A stretch of DNA of 64,000 nucleotides. Source: DASSNU01 sp035701265. Lineage in GTDB: Bacteria > Gemmatimonadota > Gemmatimonadetes > Gemmatimonadales > Gemmatimonadaceae. The number at the start of each line of letters is the position of its first letter. Position 1 is the stretch's first letter. The stretch lies in the NCBI GenBank assembly GCA_035701265.1, contig DASSNU010000021.1:248001-312000 (forward strand), given 5' to 3'. Below are positions 16,194 to 22,618 of this stretch, in pieces. The translations under genes were made by a program, and so were the position numbers. The notes under the pieces were generated by a model. The model was not told the DNA's origin, did not search any database, and was given only the letters and a program-made list of their open reading frames with translations.

Positions 16194-17459
16194 ATGCTCC
16201 CGCTCCCTCGACACGTCTACATCCACGTGCCGTTCTGCGCGCGGCGATGCAGCTACTGCGACTTCGCGATCGCCGTACGGCGGAGCACGCCGGTCGCTGA
16301 ATACCTCGCGGCGCTGGATGCCGAGTTGGCGGCGTGGCTGGCGCGCGGAGGCGAGCTGGGCACGCCACGCGGGGCGCGCTCCACAGAAGCTGCCGGCACG
16401 TTGGCGGGAAGGACCTCCGGCGACACGCGAACCGATAGCCATTCCCCGGCCGGAGGAGCGCCGCTCCCTGTGGACCACGGCCACGCCCCGTGGGAGATCT
16501 CGACACTTTACCTGGGCGGCGGCACGCCATCGCGGTTGGGAGCGGACGGCGTTGCCGCGGTGATGGACCTCGTACGCAGCAGAGCTGCAATCACGTTCGA
16601 CGCGGAGATCACCATCGAGGTGAATCCGGACGATGCCTCGCCTGCGGCCGCACGCGCGTGGCGCGAGGCCGGCATCACCCGCGTCTCGATCGGCGCGCAG
16701 AGCTTTGACGACGACGTCCTGCGGTGGATGCACCGCACGCACGACGCCCGCCAGATTGCCGCTGCCGTCGACACGCTGCGCCAGGCGGGCCTCGCGAATC
16801 TCTCGCTCGATCTGATCTTCGCGCTCCCGAATGGCGTGGAGCGCGACTGGGATCGGGACCTGCACCAGGCCATTGCCCTGGAGCCGTCGCACCTCTCCCT
16901 CTACGGGCTCACCATCGAGCCGTTCACGCCGCTCGGTCGCCGTCGTGATCGCGGTCTGCTGGCCGAGGCACCTGAGGAACGCTACGAGCGCGAGTTCCTC
17001 CGTGCGCACGACGTCGCCAGCGCGGCAGGATTCGAGCACTACGAGGTGTCCAACTTCGCGCGGAGCGGCAACCGTTCGCGGCACAACTCGTCGTACTGGC
17101 AGCGCGTGCCGTACGCCGGCTTGGGACCGTCCGCTCATTCCTTCGACGGAACGCGGCGCGGATGGAACGCGTCGGGGTATGTGGAATGGTGCCGGCTGCT
17201 GGCGGAGGGGCGGAGCGCGGTCGCCGGGGTGGAGGATGTTGGGGAGGCGGAGCGCCACCTGGAGGAGGCGTACCTGGGGCTCCGCACCGACCGCGGGCTC
17301 CACATCACGCCGGAAAGGCACGCGGAAATCGCGCCCTGGCTGGCGGCTGGATGGGCGCGTCTGGATGGAAGCCGCCTGACGCTCACGCCCGCCGGGTGGC
17401 TGCGGCTGGACAGCCTGGCAGGAGCCTTGACAGAACACGGAAGTCGTTTGTACGTTTGA
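16194..17459 (+). CDS. hemW: Radical SAM heme chaperone HemW
   Basis: About 421 aa. The radical-SAM cluster motif CARRCSYCDF (Cys 18, 22, 25) directly follows YIHVPFC, then LYLGGGTPS, EVNPDD, RVSIGAQSFDD and DLIFALPNG, and a C-terminal HemN-like domain with YEVSNFARSG and HNSSYW. HemW binds heme and delivers it to respiratory targets; it is often misannotated as oxygen-independent coproporphyrinogen oxidase (HemN), but true HemN has an extra N-terminal region and different Cys context. Between the first helix pair and LYLGGGTPS lies an unusual Gly/Thr/Ala-rich insertion (~residues 53-98). A promoter for hrcA lies inside its last codons. Confidence 0.9.
   Translation: MLPLPRHVYIHVPFCARRCSYCDFAIAVRRSTPVAEYLAALDAELAAWLARGGELGTPRGARSTEAAGTLAGRTSGDTRTDSHSPAGGAPLPVDHGHAPWEISTLYLGGGTPSRLGADGVAAVMDLVRSRAAITFDAEITIEVNPDDASPAAARAWREAGITRVSIGAQSFDDDVLRWMHRTHDARQIAAAVDTLRQAGLANLSLDLIFALPNGVERDWDRDLHQAIALEPSHLSLYGLTIEPFTPLGRRRDRGLLAEAPEERYEREFLRAHDVASAAGFEHYEVSNFARSGNRSRHNSSYWQRVPYAGLGPSAHSFDGTRRGWNASGYVEWCRLLAEGRSAVAGVEDVGEAERHLEEAYLGLRTDRGLHITPERHAEIAPWLAAGWARLDGSRLTLTPAGWLRLDSLAGALTEHGSRLYV
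17427..17456 (+). promoter_or_regulatory. Promoter of hrcA, predicted leaderless
   Basis: TTGACA (17427-17432), an 18-nt spacer and TACGTT (17451-17456) lie inside the 3' end of hemW. The -10 ends 7 nt before the hrcA ATG (17464), so the expected transcription start coincides with the start codon. No CIRCE inverted repeat is present here. Confidence 0.7.
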
Positions 17460-17463
17460 ACTT

Positions 17464-18507
17464 ATGGAGCAGCAACCGCTCACCGAGCGCGAACGGCGCG
17501 TTCTGGAGGCCGTGATCCAATCGTACGTCGAGACGGCGGAACCGACCGGCTCCCGGACGATCGCGCGGCGCTTCGGGCTCGGGGTGTCTCCGGCCACCAT
17601 CCGGAACACGATGAGCGACCTGGAACACAAGGGCTATCTCTTCCACCCGCACACCTCCGCCGGTCGCGTTCCCACCGATACCGGCTACCGGGTGTACGTG
17701 GATTCGCTCATGCGAATCAGCCCGGTGGACGCGCGGGCGCGGGATCGCTTGCTGGAGCATCTGAGCACCGGAGAGACGGCCATCGAGGCCATCCTCCGGC
17801 GCGCGGCGCAGGCGCTTGGCGTCCTGACGCACGAGCTGGCGGTGGCGCTCGGCCCGCGGCTGGACGAGGTGCGGCTGGAAAGGCTCGAGCTCGTGCGGCT
17901 GTCGTCGGACCGGTTGCTCATGGTGCTCCGCCTGAGCGGTGGAGCGGGACACAGCATCTTCGTGGAGGTCCCGGAAGAGGTCGCCGAGCGCGCGATGGCC
18001 GAGGTCACGCGCGTGCTGAACGAGCGCCTGGCGGGGCTCTCGCTCCGCGAGATCCGCGCGACGATTCCCACGCGCCTGCGTGACGCGACCGCCGATTCGC
18101 AGGCGCGCGAGCTGCTCAACATCTTCATCCAGGAAGGGGAGCAGCTGTTCGAGCTTCCCATGAGCGGGGCCGAGCCGCGCGTCTTGCTCGGTCAGGCGTC
18201 GCATCTCGCGGAGCAACCCGAATTCGCGAGCGAGGCCAAGCTCCGCAAGCTGCTCGCGCTCACCGACCAGCCGGAGGCGCTCGGCGCCTTTCTCCTGGAG
18301 CGCGGGGCGCGGCCGGGGATCACCATCACGATCGGTGGCGAACACCGCGAACCGAGCATGTCGGACTTCACCGTGGTCACCGCCGAGTACCGCGTTGGCG
18401 CGCTCGGTGGAGTGATCGGCGTCATCGGCCCCACGCGCATGCCGTACGAGAAGGTGATCTCCATGGTGGCGCACACCTCGCGTCTCATCACGGACCTCCT
18501 CGACTGA
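17464..18507 (+). CDS. hrcA: Heat-inducible transcription repressor HrcA
   Basis: About 347 aa. An N-terminal winged helix (RERRVLEAVIQSYVETAEPTGSRT is the opening; GVSPATIRNTMSDLEHKGYL is the recognition region; HTSAGRVPTDTGYRVYVD follows) precedes the GAF-like and dimerisation domains, ending VISMVAHTSRLITDLLD. HrcA represses chaperone genes by binding CIRCE; GroEL is its usual co-repressor. dnaJ follows 60 nt downstream, the classical hrcA-dnaJ neighbourhood, but grpE and dnaK are not between them. I found no CIRCE palindrome upstream of hrcA or dnaJ in this window. Confidence 0.95.
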   Translation: MEQQPLTERERRVLEAVIQSYVETAEPTGSRTIARRFGLGVSPATIRNTMSDLEHKGYLFHPHTSAGRVPTDTGYRVYVDSLMRISPVDARARDRLLEHLSTGETAIEAILRRAAQALGVLTHELAVALGPRLDEVRLERLELVRLSSDRLLMVLRLSGGAGHSIFVEVPEEVAERAMAEVTRVLNERLAGLSLREIRATIPTRLRDATADSQARELLNIFIQEGEQLFELPMSGAEPRVLLGQASHLAEQPEFASEAKLRKLLALTDQPEALGAFLLERGARPGITITIGGEHREPSMSDFTVVTAEYRVGALGGVIGVIGPTRMPYEKVISMVAHTSRLITDLLD

Positions 18508-18513
18508 CCGTAC

Positions 18514-18539
18514 ACGGTTCCGGCGCGGGCCGGGACCGT
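18514..18539 (+). terminator. Hairpin between hrcA and dnaJ
   Basis: An 11-bp stem (18514-18524 with 18529-18539, one G-U pair) closes a GCGG loop, 6 nt after the hrcA stop. There is no U-tract. It could partly terminate, stabilise, or process the hrcA-dnaJ message; dnaJ translation starts 28 nt further on. Confidence 0.45.
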
Positions 18540-18567
18540 CGCACGGCGACCCATCTCTTTGCGATCC

Positions 18568-19704
18568 ATGGCTGATTTCTACGACACTCTCGGCGTTCCA
18601 CGCGGTGCGAGCGACGACGACATCAAGAAGGCGTATCGCAAGCTCGCCATGCAGTACCATCCCGATCGCAACAACGGGTCGAAGGAGGCCGAGGAGCGCT
18701 TCAAGGAGATCACCGAAGCGTACGACGTGCTCCGCGATCCACAGAAGCGCGCGGCGTACGATCGCTACGGCGAGGCAGGACTCCGCGGTGGCGGCATGGG
18801 CGGGTTCCACCACGTGGACCTGTCCGAGGCGCTCAGCATCTTCATGCGCGACTTCGGCGCGTCGTTCGGTGGCTTCGAGGAGCTGTTCGGCGGCCGGGGA
18901 CGAGGCGGCGGCGCGCGCATCGGGGCGGACGTCAAGGTCACGGTGCCGCTCACGCTGGCCGAGGTCGCGGCGGGCGTGGAGAAGACGATCACGCTCCGTG
19001 TGCTCGAGCCGTGCGACGCGTGCAGCGGATCGGGAGCGGAGCCGGGCACGACGCCGCAGCGGTGTGCCACCTGCGGCGGCGCGGGGGAGGTGCGCCGCGC
19101 GCAGCGGTCGTTCTTCGGACAGTTCGTGAGTGTGACCCCCTGTCCGACGTGCGCGGGGCAGGGACGCACCATCGCCTCGCCCTGCCGGCGATGCAAGGGT
19201 GAAGGACGCGTGCGCGGTGAGCGCACGATCACCGTGAACATCCCCGTCGGCGTCGCCACGGGACAGTACATGACGATGCGCGGCACGGGGAGCGTGGGGG
19301 CGCGCGGCGGCCCGCGCGGCGACGTGCTCGTCGTGTTCGACGTGCAGGATGACCCGCGCTTCGAGCGCGACGGCGCGGATCTCTTCACGGAGGTGCTCGT
19401 CACGTACCCGCAACTCGTGCTCGGCGCGGACGTCGAAGTGCCGTCGGTCACCGGCGTGCTCAGTCTCCGCATTCCGTCCGGCACGCAGAGCGGACAGACC
19501 TTCCGCCTCCGCGGCCGAGGGCTGCCGCGCGTGAACGCGAGCGGCTCGGGCGACCTGCACGTTCGCGTGCAGCTCTGGACGCCGCAGTCGGTGAGCGCGG
19601 AGTACCAGGAGCTGCTGCGGCGCATGCGGGACATGGAAGGCGAAGTCCCCCCCGAGCGCTCCAAGGGACTGTGGACGCGCATGAAAGAAGCGTTGGGCGC
19701 GTGA
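18568..19704 (+). CDS. dnaJ: Chaperone protein DnaJ
   Basis: About 378 aa, type I Hsp40. The J domain (residues 1-65) has the HPD motif in YHPDRN; a Gly/Phe-rich stretch follows; the zinc-finger domain has four CxxCxGxG-type repeats (CDACSGSG, CATCGGAG, CPTCAGQG, CRRCKGEG); the C-terminal substrate-binding domains end the protein. It stimulates DnaK ATPase and delivers unfolded clients. ATG 18568 starts the canonical MADFYDTLGV; an upstream in-frame ATG 18559 is less likely. Its stop overlaps the prmA GTG start. Confidence 0.96.
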   Translation: MADFYDTLGVPRGASDDDIKKAYRKLAMQYHPDRNNGSKEAEERFKEITEAYDVLRDPQKRAAYDRYGEAGLRGGGMGGFHHVDLSEALSIFMRDFGASFGGFEELFGGRGRGGGARIGADVKVTVPLTLAEVAAGVEKTITLRVLEPCDACSGSGAEPGTTPQRCATCGGAGEVRRAQRSFFGQFVSVTPCPTCAGQGRTIASPCRRCKGEGRVRGERTITVNIPVGVATGQYMTMRGTGSVGARGGPRGDVLVVFDVQDDPRFERDGADLFTEVLVTYPQLVLGADVEVPSVTGVLSLRIPSGTQSGQTFRLRGRGLPRVNASGSGDLHVRVQLWTPQSVSAEYQELLRRMRDMEGEVPPERSKGLWTRMKEALGA

Positions 19705-20612
19705 GGTGGTGGCCCGTCACGGTGCGCGCGAGCGACGCGGCGCACCGCCGCCAGATCGGTGAGGCGTTGATCGGCGCTGGCGCGTCCAGCGTGCTGGAGG
19801 AGGGCGATGCTCTCCTCACGTTGTTTCCGGACACCGTGCCGCGCGAGCTGGTGCGCCGCGCCGTGCGCCGCGTGAGCATCACCGCGGTGTGTACGTGCGA
19901 CGCGTCGCGCGAGGTCGACGTGCAGGCGACGCTGCACGGCACGGTGGGCGTGCACCGCGAGGGACGGATCGCGATCGCGCCGCCGTGGTTGGTGCACGAG
20001 GCGCAGGCCATCCTGGCGAACGGTTGCCTCGATGTGCCCGGTGGCGCGGCTTCCGGTACCACGCCAAACGAACATGAACACACGACAGCGCGTCATCTGG
20101 TGCTCATCGAGCCGGGAATGGCGTTCGGCACGGGAGAGCATGCCACCACGCGTGCGGCGCTGCGCCTGCTGGAGCACGCGCTTCACCCAGGAGATGTGGT
20201 GGCCGACCTGGGCGCGGGGAGTGCCGTGCTCTCGATCGCCGCGGCAATGCTCGGCGCGCGGCAGGTCGTGGCCATCGAGATGGACGAGCACGCGGCCGCC
20301 GAGGGCGAGCGGAACGCGCAGCGCAACGGCGTGGACGATCGGGTGACGGTGCTGTGCGGTGATGCCGCGGCGCTCCTGCCGTTGGTGGCTCCGGTGCGGC
20401 TGGTCGTCGCCAACATCCTGTCCACCGTCGTGATCGCGCTCGAAGAGTTGATGCGAGACGCCCTCCAGCCCGGGGGCGAGGCGATCATCAGCGGCGTGCT
20501 GGCGGCCGAACGCGAGGAGGTGCTCGCCGCGTTCGCGCCGCGCGGTTGGAACGTGGTGGAGGAGACGGTGGACGAGGGGTGGTGGAGCGCTCGGCTCGCG
20601 GTGCCGTGCTGA
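19701..20612 (+). CDS. prmA: Ribosomal protein L11 methyltransferase PrmA
   Basis: About 303 aa SAM-dependent methyltransferase that trimethylates L11. An N-terminal substrate-recognition domain (~1-110) leads to LIEPGMAFGTGEHATTR, the diagnostic PrmA motif, then the SAM loop VVADLGAGSAVLSIAA and the catalytic NIL in VVANILS. GTG 19701 overlaps the dnaJ stop codon. The dnaJ-prmA-rsmE order is common in bacteria. Confidence 0.9.
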   Translation: MRWWPVTVRASDAAHRRQIGEALIGAGASSVLEEGDALLTLFPDTVPRELVRRAVRRVSITAVCTCDASREVDVQATLHGTVGVHREGRIAIAPPWLVHEAQAILANGCLDVPGGAASGTTPNEHEHTTARHLVLIEPGMAFGTGEHATTRAALRLLEHALHPGDVVADLGAGSAVLSIAAAMLGARQVVAIEMDEHAAAEGERNAQRNGVDDRVTVLCGDAAALLPLVAPVRLVVANILSTVVIALEELMRDALQPGGEAIISGVLAAEREEVLAAFAPRGWNVVEETVDEGWWSARLAVPC

Positions 20613-21334
20613 CGCTGTTCTCCGATCACGAGGTCGCGGCTGGTGCCGTGGTGACGATCGGAGAGGGGGAAACACATCACGCGCGGGTACGCCGCGTTGC
20701 CCTGGGAGAGCAGGTGCGCCTGGTGAACGGGCGTGGCGATGTGGGCGTGGGTCAGGTGATCAAGCTCGCGCGGACGCAGTTGCACGTGGAGTTGAACCGC
20801 GCCTGGTCGGAGCCGCCGCTGCCGGAGATCCATCTACTCGTGCCGGTGGCCGACCGCGACCGGATGCTCTGGCTTGCGGAAAAGGCGGTGGAGCTCGGCG
20901 TATCGAGCTGGCGTCCGGTACTCTGGCGCCGTTCTCGCGATGTCCGTCCGCGCGGAGAAGGGCGCAGCTTCCAGGATCGCGTGCGCAGCCGCATGATCGG
21001 GGCGCTCACGCAGTCCGGCGGAGCGTGGCTTCCGGTGCACCACCCGGACGCCACACCGGAGCGCGCGCTGGCTGCAGGACCGGCTGGGGCGCGGTTGCTG
21101 CTCGACGTCGAGGGTGCGCCGATGCTGGGCGAGCTGGGCAGTGCGCCGGTGACCCTCGCGGTGGGACCGGAGGGCGGGCTGGAACCGGCGGAGCGCACCA
21201 TGATGTGCGATGCTGGATTTCGCCCGGTGCGGCTGGGGCCGCTCACGCTGCGCTTCGAGACGGCCGGGGTGGCCGCGTTGGCCGTCGCGCGCGCGGCGCT
21301 CACGGATGTTCGGGAGGGTGACAATGGCTCATGA
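20582..21334 (+). CDS. rsmE: 16S rRNA m3U1498 methyltransferase RsmE
   Basis: About 250 aa SPOUT-class methyltransferase acting on U1498 of assembled 30S subunits. An N-terminal PUA-like domain contains GETHHARVRRVALGEQVRLVNG; the SPOUT domain has EKAVELGVSSWRPV, the knot loop TLAVGPEGGLEPAE and the terminal LGPLTLRFETAGVAAL. GTG 20582 lies inside the prmA 3' end; GTG 20606, which nearly touches the prmA stop, is an alternative. Overlaps the next gene's start by 11 nt. Confidence 0.92.
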   Translation: MERSARGAVLTLFSDHEVAAGAVVTIGEGETHHARVRRVALGEQVRLVNGRGDVGVGQVIKLARTQLHVELNRAWSEPPLPEIHLLVPVADRDRMLWLAEKAVELGVSSWRPVLWRRSRDVRPRGEGRSFQDRVRSRMIGALTQSGGAWLPVHHPDATPERALAAGPAGARLLLDVEGAPMLGELGSAPVTLAVGPEGGLEPAERTMMCDAGFRPVRLGPLTLRFETAGVAALAVARAALTDVREGDNGS

Positions 21335-21671
21335 TTGCCTCTTCTGCAGGATCGCCCATCGCGAGGTGCCGGCGACGATCGTGGCCGAGAACGAGCGGTG
21401 CCTGGCCTTCCGCGACATCGATCCACGTGCGCCCGTGCACGTGCTCGTCATCCCGAAAGACCACGTAGAATCGCTGGACACCGCCCGCGCGCAGGACGCC
21501 GAGCTGCTCGGCGCGCTGCAACTGCTCGCGGCGGAGGTGGCGCGGAGTGAAGGGGTGGCGCGGAGCGGATACCGCACGGTGGTGAACACGAACGCCGATG
21601 CGGGACAGTCGGTGCCACACGTGCACGTGCACCTGTTGGGCGGACGCCCGCTCGCATGGCCGCCCGGGTGA
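21324..21671 (+). CDS. HIT-family (histidine triad) protein, HinT type
   Basis: About 115 aa. The N-terminal CLFCRIAHREVPA segment, FRDIDPRAPVHVLVIPKDH and the triad HVHVHLLGG identify a HINT-type purine-nucleotide phosphoramidase. A GGGAGGG Shine-Dalgarno (within the rsmE 3' end) precedes ATG 21324. The physiological substrate in bacteria is not settled; this is the last gene of the hrcA-dnaJ-prmA-rsmE run. Confidence 0.92.
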   Translation: MAHDCLFCRIAHREVPATIVAENERCLAFRDIDPRAPVHVLVIPKDHVESLDTARAQDAELLGALQLLAAEVARSEGVARSGYRTVVNTNADAGQSVPHVHVHLLGGRPLAWPPG

Positions 21672-21749
21672 CGCACACGGAACATCCGCGGCGGCCGCTC
21701 ATCTGGTCGCGAGTGCCGGCAGGGGGGACACGCAGGCGTGCGCAGTTGC

Positions 21750-21777
21750 TTGACAGCATCGCGCGAGGCGCGCTAAG
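21750..21777 (+). promoter_or_regulatory. Promoter of rpsU operon
   Basis: A consensus TTGACA (21750-21755), 16-nt spacer and TAAGAT (21772-21777). The predicted start leaves a leader of about 65 nt before the rpsU GTG. This is the best -35/-10 pair in the window, as expected for a ribosomal-protein gene. Confidence 0.8.
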
Positions 21778-21849
21778 ATACGCCTCTCCATCGATTTGGA
21801 GTCCGCGGCACGGCCATGCCGCGTGCAACACCACTCGGGGTCGGCTGAC

Positions 21850-22038
21850 GTGTCGGAAGTCATCATTCACGACGACGAGAACTTCGAGCGGGCCCTCAAG
21901 CGCTTCAAGAAGAAGTGCGAGAAGGCGGGGATCCTCTCCGATCTGCGCAAGCACCGGCACTACGAGAAGCCCAGCGAGCGCAGGAAGCGGAAGGAGAACG
22001 CGGCGCGCCGGAAGGGCCGGCGTCCGCGCCACGCCTAG
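21850..22038 (+). CDS. rpsU: 30S ribosomal protein bS21
   Basis: About 62 aa basic protein: VSEVIIHDDENFERALKRFKKKC begins it (opening SEVIIHDDENFERALKRF), followed by KAGILSDLRKHRHYEKPSE and a Lys/Arg-rich tail. bS21 sits near the anti-Shine-Dalgarno region of 16S rRNA and helps initiation. GTG 21850 matches the family start; an upstream GTG-free alternative ATG at 21796 would add irrelevant residues. yqeY follows 12 nt later and mutS2 after that. Confidence 0.93.
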   Translation: MSEVIIHDDENFERALKRFKKKCEKAGILSDLRKHRHYEKPSERRKRKENAARRKGRRPRHA

Positions 22039-22050
22039 GTGACCTCCCCC

Positions 22051-22494
22051 ATGTCGGAGCTGCTGGCGCAGATTCAGCGCGATCTCACGGCGGCTCGCAA
22101 GGCGCAGGACAAGGCGGGCACGCTGTTGCTCAGCACCCTCCTGGCCGACCTCAAGAATCAGCGCATCGAGCTCCGGCGCGACCTCACCGACGAGGACGTG
22201 CGTGAGGTGCTGCGCCGCGGCGCCAAGCGGCGTCGCGAAGCCGTGGAGCTGTACGAGCAGGGGAATCGGCCCGAGCTTGCGGCGCGCGAGCGCGCGGAGA
22301 TCGCGGTCATCGAGCGATACCTTCCCGCCCAGGTGGGCGCCGATGAATTGCGCGCTGCGGTGGCGTCGGCCATCGCGGCGGGTGCCACGAGCCTTGGCGC
22401 GGTCATGGGTGCCGTCATGCCGCGCTACAAGGGGCGGGTGGATGGCGCCCTGCTCAACAGCATCGCGCGCGAGGAGTTGAGCAAGCGAGGCTGA
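22051..22494 (+). CDS. yqeY: GatB/YqeY domain-containing protein
   Basis: About 147 aa helical YqeY protein: LAQIQRDLTAARKAQDKAGT, LLSTLLADLKNQRIELRR, ELAARERAEIAVIERYLPAQV and a C-terminal MPRYKGRVDGALLNSI. The domain resembles the tRNA-binding tail of GatB but the stand-alone function is unknown. The rpsU-yqeY pairing is common in many phyla. ATG 22051 fits the family; GTG 22039, directly after the rpsU stop, is an in-frame alternative. Confidence 0.87.
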   Translation: MSELLAQIQRDLTAARKAQDKAGTLLLSTLLADLKNQRIELRRDLTDEDVREVLRRGAKRRREAVELYEQGNRPELAARERAEIAVIERYLPAQVGADELRAAVASAIAAGATSLGAVMGAVMPRYKGRVDGALLNSIAREELSKRG

Positions 22495-22618
22495 GCGTGT
22501 GCATTCGCGGAACCCTGGCCTCTCGACCGCTCCGCTGCGCGGACGCGGCCGAGCAGTGCGAGGTCTCCATGAGACCCGCGCAGGGGCGAAGCCCGACTGC
22601 GTGCGGTGCGTCGGCGCG

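Noticed and set aside
16194..17459. Oxygen-independent coproporphyrinogen III oxidase (HemN)
   Set aside because: Length and the CARRCSYCDF context near residue 18 fit HemW; HemN has a longer N-terminus and an additional Cys.
17400..17463. CIRCE element upstream of hrcA
   Set aside because: No TTAGCACTC/GAGTGCTAA palindrome or recognisable variant is present.
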